Shown in pieces: positions 26,768-38,692 of a DNA stretch of 64,000 bases. The position numbers were made by a program, and so were the translations under genes. The notes below the pieces were generated by a model, which saw only the letters and a list, made by a program, of their open reading frames with translations, had not been told where the DNA came from and did not search any database. How positions within the stretch are numbered: position 1 is the first letter of the stretch; the number at the start of each line of letters is the position of its first letter. Origin of the DNA: Sipunculus nudus. Lineage: Eukaryota > Annelida > Sipuncula > Golfingiida > Sipunculidae. The stretch spans positions 57,274,300 to 57,338,299 of the forward strand of contig CM049314.1 in the NCBI GenBank assembly GCA_026874595.1, in the 5' to 3' direction.

Positions 26768-27207
26768 ACCTTTGCCATGAGTATCATCTTCTGTTTTAAA
26801 GAAAAGATAAAGTCTGTTATTGATTGCATTCTTGGAATATTGTTGTTAAATGTTTATTGCTGTAACCAGTTTTCTTCTACTATACATATGGGTTGTGTAA
26901 TTTAAAAAAAAAAGAGTAATGTGTTCCTACATTATTACAGCATTGTTAGTAAAAAAATAACTCATGGAATGGCATTTATTTATTGTTGAAAAAGATTGCA
27001 TAAACTGAACTACTGACACTATTGAAATTCCTTACAAAATAATAGATCATTCTAGGTGACTATCTGGCAGTTCAATATTTTTAGTTGTGAGCCTTGAGAG
27101 TGTTTTCTTCAAAAAAGAAAAAATACAGGACTGAAAAATAACCCTATATAAACAGCCATCATAGAATACTTGTAAAAGTATATTATTTGATATCATATGC
27201 CATGGGG
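26768..27207 (+). repeat. Diverged direct duplication, copy A
   Basis: Shares a long ordered series of blocks with 30708-31125: TTGCCATGA-TATCATCTTCTG, CAGTTTTCTT, CAGCATTGTTAGT, GAAATTCCTTAC, ATAGATCATTCTAGGTGAC, TTGTGAGCC. Identity looks about 75-80 percent with several small indels. It could be an old segmental duplication or two copies of an undescribed dispersed repeat. Confidence 0.75.
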
Positions 27208-30200
27208 CACTCAACAGATAACCCAGACAGGTTCCCTATATATGTTTATTTTTTAATTGATATTTAATTTTAATAAATATATTTTATTAAAAATGAATTG
27301 ATATTGGTATTGTATTGTAAAAGAAGCTACCAAAAAGTTCCAAATGATAGGTCTCTAGTCCTGATGTTCTTGCTATTACACATTAATTGTTTTGTGGCAA
27401 CTGCAACAAATGATGCTAGATGGCGATAGTGACAATTAAACATGGGCAGGCCATCTCTTGTGTGATTTATTCCATGTGTGATAGACAAATATTGATTTGT
27501 CCAGACACACTTAGAAGCCTTTTGAAGATAACGCCAGCAAACATTGTCCAAATTAATAGCTGAGGCTGTGAAACATGATTCATCTGAACTCAAAACAGTG
27601 GCCTGACCTCCTTTCTTAAAAAAAACTACAGACCATTTTTTTTATTATTCAAAATGAGGCAAGGACAGTACAGCAGCTGAGAATGCCTGTCCTGACATGC
27701 TGACCTGCAGTACATCTTACTTTGTTCCCTGACTGTAAGTCCTTCCCAGAACACTGCTTTCGGGCTGCTCTTTTTTAATATAAATGTGCTAGGATGTGTG
27801 ATGGTATGTACTAATGGTAGGATTTGTTGTAAAATCATATTTGATGATTGAAAGATAAATAACAACCGATTAATCAGTTATTGTATGTACCATCTATATT
27901 ACCTTGAACTATGCTGTATAGAAATTTACCTAAAATATTAACCAAGTAAACTCGCTCTTGGACATCACACTGAAAGCTAGGTCAATGTAATTGATTGGTT
28001 TTGCACACTTTCATTGCACATGCGCATGGGTAGGTTTTAATGCTGTTTGCTGATTTTTTGCCCCGTATATGACAGAAAACATTATTTATCAGGAAAATCT
28101 GACTACTTTGGTTCTTTTGATGTGCCCATACATATTTTTTTGTGATCGATTATGCAAAAATGCAATCAGTTTAATCGATTATGAAAGAAAACTAGCAATC
28201 ATCAATATAATCAATTAATTGGCATACCACTAGTATGTAAACACAATAGATGGTCACAACTTCATTGCCGAAGAAAATTATTTGAAGTGACATGTTTGTT
28301 ACCATAAGTTATGGAGGTGATCAATTTATAAAGAAACGAGAGCACACAAATATCAGTTCATCCACCAAATCTGCACATTTCACTTGGTTTAAGAGAAAAT
28401 GAAAATAAAAACATTTCCCAGCCAGGTTAGTTGCACGGGCATTTTTGTCAACTACTGTTTAAATATGAACTACATTTTCTTTCTTGAATGGAGTATTTTG
28501 TTGCTTGACAGCTGGTAATCTGCAAAAACCAGTTTTTAAATAACATTTTGATAAAGGCATATTTTGTAAATGCAGGGGCTGCAGCCATTTGATCCAGACA
28601 TATTAAAACTATTCCCATTAAATCTGAAGGTCTTTAGACACTCTATAAATAGCATAATTTAGTTCATGAAGAAAGAACAATTTAAATTCCATACCCAAAT
28701 TGTATGAGTTTCACTTTATGTGATATGTCAATTTATTCAGAAAGATTTTATTAAATCAAATTTGGTGGCTCTTATCTGTAGTTTATTATTTAAACTTTAA
28801 ACATATTTATCATCTCATTTACATTGAGTCAAAAGGATCACCAGCATCAGAGTCTGAGCCATTATTCTCCATATTTTTTGTGAACACAGTCATTGCCATT
28901 TAGGGACAATTTTAAAAGGAGCCTAGTTCCAGCTTTATGGATATAATATCAAAATTGTCATTCAAACAATATGATGTCGGCCTCCATGGGGTCACTAAAA
29001 GGATGGCTGGACTAACCTGCTGTTTATTTGTAATAAATCTACATGTCCTTGGTGGCAGAAGTGGGATGAACCAAGAGGACCCGATGGACCACCAGAACGA
29101 TAACAAGCCAAGACCTTCTTGTTCTTCTGCTGCTGTCTTGCTCTCTTGGATCATTTATCACGATGGAAAACATGAGACTGACTAAAATGTATGGCTTTCA
29201 CAGCCTCCAGGGAACACTTTGCTGTTTTCCCCTGAGGATAAAGTAGCTATTATGGATGATTTCTTATGAAGAAAGAGATACTTATCTCAGTTGCCACAGA
29301 AGTTTCTTATCATCATTTCTTCATAAATCTTGTAAATATTGAGAGGAAAATTTTTTATGGCCAGCATAAAATGAATTAATGAATCTGTTTTGATGATTTT
29401 GAGCTCAAGACAACTATCTGGTTGAAATGAGATTACATTTCTTCCGGGAAATTTTCAATTTCTTCCGCCTAGAAATGTGTTATCACACTAGGACAAAGGA
29501 ACATAATTTGAATTTTATTAAGACACTAACTGTATATTTTATAATAAAAGAAACATTCTGAGTCTGAGATATGGATTAATTGAAGGCCTTGGTGTCTAAA
29601 TTGCTGTGAAATCTAGATGCAAATACACGGAGAGCATAAACAATATGAAGGAGCTTCACTTAGAGTATATATTTCTGTCATTGTGTATTGGCTTGTCATT
29701 TCTCACATAAAACAGCAGGAAGGAGCCCTCAAAGTAAACTCTTTTTGTTCAAAGCAGAGGACAAACTCTTGTTATGAATCCTTTTAAATATCAAAGCACA
29801 GCCAAAGCCATGTTTTGAAAAAAGGAAAGACAGCTTTATAGATGAGCAATTTGATATCCTTTAACTTTACCATGTGCTGGTATCTGCTTTATCCTTTTGT
29901 TTAAAACAAATGTTTGTGGATTGATATGAGTTTTCTTTTTAAAAGATTCTTTTCAAGTTTCTTCTTTATGTCTTCCTGCATCATCTTGATGAATCTACTG
30001 TTGCTCATAGATAAGGTATAATCGTAGAAGGCGACCTTCCCTTTTTATCAGGGTTCATCTTCCACTTTGTACATTCTACAGAACATCTGTTCCTTCAGAA
30101 GGAATGAATTACCATTAGAATAACTTTGGTGGTATTTCTTGACAAGGAATCATGGGACAAGCAAGGATGTACAAAAGTCATGTTCACGTTGAAAGGCAGA

Positions 30201-30707
30201 CAGATATTGCATCCACTGCCTTCAACCATATTTCTGGCCCAGACTAAAATCTGCAAGTTTCTTTTAATCTTCTATTGCCCTTTCCAAGATGAATGATGTT
30301 TGGCTTTTTGCCAGTGATGTTGGAAGCGTGTCAGGTAGAGATTGGAGCTAACTTATTTCAGATGGGCACAGCTATCATACCTCTAGCTTTGATTGCAAGT
30401 CCAATGCTTTTCTTCTGATATTGATTCAGAGGTTTATTTACTGCCAACATATGTCTGCAGATATGTGCTGCAACATCATAGACAGTCCCAATATCAGCTT
30501 CACCATCAACCAGATCAGAGAAACAAATTTATCAAATGCCTCGCAAAGGTCAGAGGCAGTGATCAAAATAAGCACATCGCTATATTTTCTGGATTTTAGA
30601 CATGCTCTGGACTGACAGGTCTGGCTTTCCTGTGACACATAATGCAGTTTTCCCTATGGAAGCCCAGTGTTTCAAATTAGCTTAAAAGGTCAGAGCAGTT
30701 CCTTTTC

Positions 30708-31125
30708 ACCATTGCCATGAATATCATCTTCTGCTTTAAAGGAAAAATAAAGTTAATTATTGATTGCGTTCCAGGAAATCAATATTTTTTTTATTGCTGT
30801 CACCCAGTTTTCTTGTACTACAAATGAGTTGCATATTTTATAAGAACAAGAATATTGTGTTCCAACATTATTGGATATTGCACAGCATTGTTAGTGAATA
30901 ATTAACTCTTGGAAAGGCAATATCCATTGAGGAAAGAGTCCATTAACTGACCTACTGACCCTATAGAAATTCCTTACTCGGAACAATAGATCATTCTAGG
31001 TGACCCTCTGGTAGTTCAGTATTTTCAGTTGTGAGCCATGAGAATGTTTTAACAGGACCGAAAATAACCCTGAACAGGAATAATAAAATACTGGTAAGAG
31101 TATACAAGTTATCATTCCATGGCAT
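30708..31125 (+). repeat. Diverged direct duplication, copy B
   Basis: Partner of 26768-27207, same strand, about 3.94 kb downstream. The blocks occur in the same order. No open frame is conserved between the copies. Confidence 0.75.
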
Positions 31126-32164
31126 ACTAAAATAAAAAAAATCCAAAAAAAAAAAAAAAGCTTTTGAAGTCTACATTTATATAAGGCAGTTTTCAAAATG
31201 GTCAACATCAGTCTGTTTGTCAATTTTCTTTACAAGCATTTGAAATAATATGGTAGTAAATTTTATTATTTTATGACATATTATTTTGCACTGTAAATTG
31301 CTGTTTTTGAAGTAAAAGAATTTGGTAAATTGTAAGCACACCATTTACAAAAATCTTCCCCATTGATAAAAAAGGCAGATCAGTGATAAAATGTACCTGA
31401 TATATGCTGTAGCAGACAAACACATCACTCAAGATGAGAGATAACTTTATTAGATCTAGCAGAAATGGGGTTCCTAACATAAACCCTGCAGTAATGACTG
31501 TACATTAATGTTACAGTCATGTCTTATATCGGCAGAGGACACAAGAGGGTAGTTCTGTGGTACATGATGATAATTCTTCTTCTGCATAATTGAAGAATAT
31601 TTGATTATGAAATTCCTGCTGGTTTACTGCTTTAGGCTGGAACATTAATCATAAAAAATAATTGGCCCCATGTGTGCAGATAAAGGCTACTATATAACAA
31701 GCTTACAAGACTATGCTGATTCTGTGCGCTGGGATATACAAGTCTTGTAATGGTAAAACTTGAATGCTTCTCCACAGTTTACAGAATCGAGACACAAAAA
31801 AAAAATGATTTTCCCTACTACAGGATGGCTATGTTTATATTAGGGATGCAAATGACAGTGTTAACAAGGTCAAAGAAGAAAGAATCTCATAATTAGAAAA
31901 TCCATGGAATGACATTTCATATTCTTGTGGATGTCATGTGTTAATCAAGGACTGGCTGGCCAGGGTGATACTGATATAGTAGGGACATACTTTTTCGCTG
32001 GCTCAGTTTCAAATTTTTTACATTTTTGAAGGAGAAATTATCGCAAAAATTAAACCTTCGTGAACAAGACACCACATTTGCACAGTTGAACAGTAATTTA
32101 TCCTATATCTTCAATTGCATCTGAGGTTTATTGTGCCAGTAGTGGCAATATAAGCATACATTTT

Positions 32165-34053
32165 TAGCTCAGCTGACTATAAGTCTTCAGAGCTATAGTC
32201 GTGGTCCAATGTCCGTCGTCCGTCCGTCTGTCTGTCCATCCGTCCGTAGATGTGGCAAGTTTTGAATCCGGAAGACCTAGGAATCCAAAATTCAGCATAA
32301 TAGTAGATGTCCCCAAGATCTCCTACCAAGCCGAAAACTGGGTCTTTGCGACTTTGTTCCTTTGAGAAATTAAGGAAAAACCTCAATTTTTTATTAAAAT
32401 CCTATTTTCACACTTCAGGACTGCCTAATATCAAAACCACTCATCTGTTTTTCCTCATATTTACCATTAATATTCCTCTATATAGTTCCTATGTACATGC
32501 CAGAAATTAAGTCTGTAAAATATAAATTCTTTAAGTTATGGGCCCAAACATAATGGACTTTGTAAAAAATCAGGAAAAATAATAACTCACTTAACATGAA
32601 AAATTTTGAAACTAGAGTCTATTTTCTCAAGTATATAACTATGTTTAATTAAGATTCAAATGTTTACCCAAAATTAGATCTGAATTTTGTAAATTTTTTA
32701 AGTTATTAGCATAAAAAAAAATTCAGTACCTTAAATTTTGCCCAACTTTGACCATGGCACGTTTTTTTCCTGTAAGCACCATTGATTTAATTTTCACAGC
32801 ATGTAAACATAAATATTTAGTTTGCTTAAATCTGAAATTTGAAAATAAAAGCATTAAAATTAAGCTAATTATTGATTTTTTTTCTGTAGTCATTTATTTT
32901 GATTACAGATGCAGGGTCCCACTCCAGGTCACTGGAAGTCAGCTATGCCAGGGTTTCTGATTTTGATTTGTTACAGTCACTGGGGGAGATCCCCTGCTGT
33001 GACAGGTGTACAGTTATTCTCATATCACCACCCCAATCATCCCCCCCCCCCTGCAAACCCAACCCACCCAGTGTTATGCAGCAATTGTTATTGTTTTCAC
33101 TGTATATCCTTAATTGTAATGCTGTTTCCACTCCGATATGCAAAAACTTTCCTTGAAAAAATAATTCAAGGTGTAATTCAGAAGATGCAATGTTGTGTAA
33201 TGTAGCATTTTTAAAGAAATCAATTTTCTTTTAAATGATTTTAACAAATATAATTGAACCCATCAGTATGCTTAAATTATTATAAAATATGAAGCACATT
33301 ATGGATAAATAAAGACACAATTAAAAATTGTGAAATCTAAATCAAGTATTGTTTTTAGATATTTATTGTTTTGCAGATTTAAAAGATATATTTTTGTGGT
33401 AAAAAATAAATAAACATTTGTATGCATGATGTGGTGTTATCTGACAAGATTGAGATTTATGATGATGCAATTGAGAATTATGAATCAACTTTTATATTCA
33501 GATATATATGTTAAATTGGAAATGTATAGAAATATAAACTTAAATTAGAAAATAATTGATGTGATAAAAAAATGACGATTTAATACAAACATTTGTTCAT
33601 TATTTTCCTGCCTCCGCAGAATTTGAGATCAGGCTTTGTTTGCCCTGTTTTATATTGTTATATAGCTATATTTCAACTGTATACATTTCATAAAAAAAAT
33701 ACATATATATTTAATAATATATATTATACAAGAAAATAGATTCAATTGAACAAATGTGTAAACTACTGAAATGTCAACAGTTAATCGAAAAACCAACTAA
33801 TGATCATGGTAATAGTACAGATCATTTGTTCACAAACTGCTCACATGCTTTAGTTTCAACATTAGGAAACACATGGTCAGGTCACAAAATATTTTTTGCA
33901 ACAATTTCTTGCTCATCAATACAAACCAATCATATAAACCAACCATGGCCTTTATTACCTCTTCCTCTTACACTTTATCTCCGTTTGATATTATTTTAGA
34001 TTTTTACCTTCAAGGTTAACATCAGCTGAGCACAGTGACCCATAGGTCCCTTG
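32165..34053 (+). mobile_element. TAGCTCAGCTGA-family element with endonuclease-like relic
   Basis: Left end TAGCTCAGCTGACT...GAGCTATAGTC, then GTCCGTCGTCCGTCCGTC. Right end TCAGCTGAGC (34022-34031), near-palindrome GACCCATAGGTC (34037-34048), CTTG at 34050-34053 and T's. The left 350 bp match the copy at 38693 (AAGGAAAAACC, CTTCAGGACTGCCTAATATC, CCTCTATATAGTTCCTATG). Near the right end lies a decayed endonuclease-like frame (33733-33912). Confidence 0.8.
33733..33912 (+). pseudogene. Relic of an APE-type endonuclease domain
   Basis: About 60 residues reading KIDSIEQMCKLL...QQLIEKPTNDHGNSTDHLFTN, then VSTLGNTWSGHKIFFATI. The pattern LxQLIxxPT-x-D-x-GN-x-x-D-H-x-x-TN followed by a YWSDHK-like motif is characteristic of the C-terminal part of endonuclease domains in LINE retrotransposons, and of the similar domain reported in some Helentrons. 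The usual SDH reads SGH here, so a catalytic aspartate is missing. The frame has no start that fits and ends in unrelated sequence at about 33999. It lies inside the mobile element 32165-34053; whether it came from the element's autonomous ancestor or from an inserted LINE is open. Confidence 0.5.
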
Positions 34054-36490
34054 TTTATGTATGATAATTTTAATCATATCCGTATGTAATTTTCTGTATA
34101 TTGGCTACTACTGCATGAAGAATTTCCACCTACATGAGTGTGTGTATTCAATGTTCCTTGAGCTCCTCATGCAATTGGTAAGATAATATTGCATACATAT
34201 CAACTAACTGAAAAAAAAAATGTTATGTGAACTAGCTGTGTAAATAACTGTATGTTGAATCACAAAAATGAAACCCTCATGAAACATTGAAGAAGTAAGA
34301 ATCACAAATATTTAACCTTGCAAATATGAAGACAAAAAACAGTATTGAAGACGCGGCTCTTTATAATTGTAGTAAACGAAACTTTAATTCAGTAACATGA
34401 ACGCATCTTAGAAAAATACAAAGCACAGTAAAGATCTGTATATCCACATGTGAAAACATCAGCATTTGACAGCTGACACCAGTCTAGAAACTTATAACTG
34501 GCTGATATAGATATTGCAGCTCAGTATAATAGAGCATCTAGGGGGACTTATGATATATGACAGACCATGATAAAGAATCCATAGAACTTTAAAGTGTTTT
34601 TCGTTTCTTTAATTCAGATATACCTTTACTGTTATATAAGGTTGTCACTTCCATGCATGTGTGGTTTCTGAGGCGTGATACTGATAAAATGCCAGCTTTC
34701 AAGAAAACTAGCCCAAAACAGCAAATGCATGGGTACAGGCTGCTGGAAAGGAATAAATGATAGTAAGAATAAACACATCACTGGGAACACAAGTTACTTT
34801 TATTTAATAGAAGTCCTCAAGTCTTCATAAAGTGTGAAGGAAGGATGCAAGTGAAGTTATTTCATATAAATAGAAACAAAGGCACCGAAAAAGGTGGCAA
34901 AACAAAGAGAAGATGAAAATGTTAAATGTGTCAGGGTGTACTTGTTTTCTTACTTAATAGCATACAAATGCATGTCAGACTTTCTTTCTCCAATTAGCTG
35001 TAGAGGTGTGGATAAAGGCTGACTTTCAATGTATTTATACATGGCTTGTTGGATTCCACAGATAATTAATGCAAATAGCCGAGGGGAGTCTTTGAGGATA
35101 TGTTAATGTTTCATGGCAGATGGATCCTGTTGTTTGAAGCTTCTGGTGTTTAAACTCAAAACAGTATAAAAAGTACTCACATACTCACCAATGTAGTGGA
35201 AATAGTTTTTTTTTAAGCTGGGCCATGTTAACTAGTACATGCCAGAGCCAACTGGCTTTCACAATTTTTGCAGTATAAAGAGTATACTCCCCCTTAACTT
35301 GATTGCCTAGTATTAGCATGTCTGATAACACACCCTGGTCTGACAAGCCAGTGCCATGGTCCAATTACCTTATCTTTTTGAGTTGGCTGACTTTTCAGTA
35401 TCAGTCTATCAAAATATTGGGAACATAAAATTCAACAAATTGTTTCCTGAATAATTTAAAAAAAAACAAACAAGGTTAATTCTGACAGGCCAGACTTAGT
35501 CCAAATAGCTAAGGTCTTGATGAGCAGAATTTGGGGAAGTTATAAGGTTCACACTTTCTGGAGTCAACAATTGTTGAATATTCGTCAACTGATCCCACCA
35601 GTTCTTCAAAAAGGAGACTGACATTGCATACATACAAATGTGGAATGAAGAATAAGCTGTGCATTCAGGACTGATGTAGTTCGAACTAGCCCTGCCGAAA
35701 TTCCAGGAATGCTGCCAATTCCCCAAATATTAGGTAGTCCAGGGACCAGAGCATTAGAGGTGTTCATTTAAACCTCATGGTATTTTGACAGGTTTTAACT
35801 ATGTTGGATTAATATATTTTGGTCCTCTTCATCTTCATTGCCCTCCAATTAGTCACAGAAAAGAACTTGGACTCCATGTCTTTGATTAAAAAAATAAATG
35901 ACCAAAGTACACAGAGATAATGGTAGACATGTATAAAAATCAAGCAGTTGAGTTTTTTTCTGGGCCCACTTAGGTTATGGCCAACAGCGAGCCAGAACAT
36001 TGATATTCGTGTTTAATGAATATTAATGAGACCCTGTGAGCTTAAACCTGTAGATTCAGCACCTGATATGGAGGTGCCAGGCCAGTGGGTCAGGGAGGGA
36101 GGCCAGAGGGAAAAAATCATTTAAAATTTATCATATCAAGGAGAGCCGCTAATTACCTCAGTGCTTCCAAAGAACACTGTAGTTACCTTTACTCCAGAGG
36201 ATTTCAAGTTCTTGATATTTATGAAATGGGAATTATTGTGAAAATGAAACTTTCATGAATAAGAGGTTCCATTGTTGAAAGCAAATTTAAAGGTAAATAA
36301 TATATTTTTTGAATATAATAAAAGATTTTGCTTGTTCACATATTGCTATTAAGAATTATATCAGATCTTTCAAATGATCCGCCTTTAATGATTGAATGAC
36401 AGTGTCCACTTGGTTGATGTTTCCTTGGTCCCTATGCAATTATATAGATTTTGCACACATTATATTTGATTTAGTCAATTCATGTGATAG

Positions 36491-37042
36491 TGGTTATAAC
36501 CACTCTGCCCGCACAAAAATAACCCCTGTGCAGCAAATGTGCAATCCCTTTGCAATACATTTGCTGAACTATTTGCAGAATATGTACTGCATATATCTGC
36601 AGCACATGTGCTGCATACATATGGAATTGGAACAAATACTGCAAACACCTCGCAAACACTTTGCAAACACACTTGGTGAAGAATTAATAAACCATATACA
36701 AAGGTACTGCAATCACTTAGCAAATATTTTGCAAAGCCACTGTAACAGCAATGCAAAGTAATTGAAAAGGTTTTGCAAAGCCACAGCAAAGGCAATGCAA
36801 AGCTGTTGCAAAGGTTTGGCAAAGCTACTGCAAAGTAAATGCAAAGCTACTGCAAAGGCTTTGCAAAGCAACTGCCGAGGCAGTGCAAAGCCACTGCAGA
36901 GGCTTTGCAAAGCTACTTCAAAGGCAATGCAAAGCCACTGCAAAGGCCACGGCAGAGGCAATGCAAAGCAACTGCAAAGGCTTTGCAAAGCTACTGCAAA
37001 GGCAATGCAAAGCCACTGCAAAGGCTATGCACATCCACAAAG
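36491..37042 (+). repeat. 21-bp minisatellite rich in TGCAAAG, with palindromic left edge
   Basis: Starts with the perfect 14-bp palindrome GTGGTTATAACCAC (36491-36504). A GCA-rich lead-in follows, then about 300 bp of a degenerate 21-bp unit of the form ATGCAAAGCCACTGCAAAGGC. Because the period is a multiple of three, long frames stay open on both strands (for example KATAKAMQSHCKG repeats at 36762-37050). These have no sign of being real proteins. See 42925-43495 for a related array in inverted arrangement. Confidence 0.8.
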
Positions 37043-38692
37043 AATTGAGAAAGATGTTATTATATTAATTGTTATGATATTAAATAATTATGAAAAGAAT
37101 GAAGTGTCCATGTTTGATACAAATGTAAATGTTCAGGATTTTCACCAACAGCCAGCACTTTATCTGTTACCTGACGGAATGCCATATTATATGATTATTA
37201 AAATGATTTCCTAAACAAGAGTACTGCAAGAGTGCATAATATGCCTGTCATAAGACCTCATAAGTTATTTCAAGATTTACTGAAAATCAAACTCAGGTGA
37301 GATAATTTTATGAGTTAATTGTGAGTTTTCTAAAAATCCACCCAATTCCTGATTATTTATCATTGTGATACCAAAGTCTGATAACCTCAGACCTAATAAG
37401 ATATGCACAGATTTTGTCAAGAATAAAACTCATGTGAGAGAAATTTATTGATAAACATTCACAAACATGAAAATCCATCAAATTTCTAGATAGTTACCAA
37501 AAGTTAATGGACTGATTGATGTTTCCCTAAATTGTTTCTAATGGCTTGCTTAATCTCTGCAAGTGACTGCCTCTTCAGCTGTTCACAATATGCGCAAAAC
37601 CCTGTAAAACAATAAGACATTTATTTACAATTGAGTGAAAACTGATTAAAAAATAACTACTGAGTATGACACACCTGTGATTAATATCAAGGCAAACTGA
37701 ATACAACAACAGAAAGAAGGCCATATATAAGTGCCCAGTGCCCACTTGTGTCAGTTATGTTAGAATAAAAATTATGGTTAATATATTTCAGAAGAATGAT
37801 TACTAAAATGATTCATTAGATTGATTCATTCATCTACGTTCAGATTCCATACATAACCATCACTGAAAAAATGTTAAATTTTCTATACTAGTTGTAATCA
37901 GCAAGTTTTACAAATGTGCAAGCAAAAATCCATTTTAAAGATCTTGTTTGATTATTTGTCTTTAAACTTTGTACCCATATGGTGACTCTTTACTTGAATA
38001 AGTGATGCCTGTGACAGCTGTAAAACCTTACATATCAGCTGTATACATGAAAAATTAATGTCATTTCAAAAATGAAAGGGGACAACATTACCTTGTAGGG
38101 CTTTATGGGTTGCAGCTTTATTTCAGAAAATAGCTAAATTATAACTGACATGGCCAATACTTGTAGATTCAACAAATAAAAGGGGCTACTGCAGCATTTG
38201 AGTGCTGATAAAGCTTTATGTAGGTTTTTAACTGAACATTCTTGTCAGAGAGGACAACCATAAATTACATCAATATGTAAACTGGCTGCTGACTCTTGAA
38301 TCTTTCACACCTGTCTGCAGATAGGACAGCACTAAAAACAGGCATGCTCTTGGCTTATGAAACACATATTGTTTATTTGCAGGGCAAAACAAGATGACTG
38401 AAAGTCATCTTTGTGCATTCACTGGTTTAAACATGCAAAAAGAACTGAAGTAGTGCAAGAGTACTCACCAATGAGACATTTTTCAGCAATAAATTTCCCT
38501 TTCTTGTTGACAAACACAGCTTGGCCTTCAAATCTTGTAATGGCCGGAAGTGGAAGCTGTCCATACCAAGTGTGTTATTTGATATACCCTCCCTGTATCA
38601 CAGCCAGTGAGTCCAGTAAGTTCTTGGCTGAGTCTGGCTGAGGATTGGGGGGGGGGGGGGATTATTTATCTTCACTATTAAATGCAGATTTT

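Noticed and set aside
27327-27593. 88-codon minus-strand frame with SSDESCF, faintly like the FSDESRF motif of Tc1/mariner transposases
   Set aside because: Only one short motif matches and the following residues do not continue the family pattern.
36762-37214. 150-codon open frame on the + strand with KATAKAMQ-like repeats
   Set aside because: Produced by the 21-bp minisatellite, open on both strands, no start context or conserved domain.
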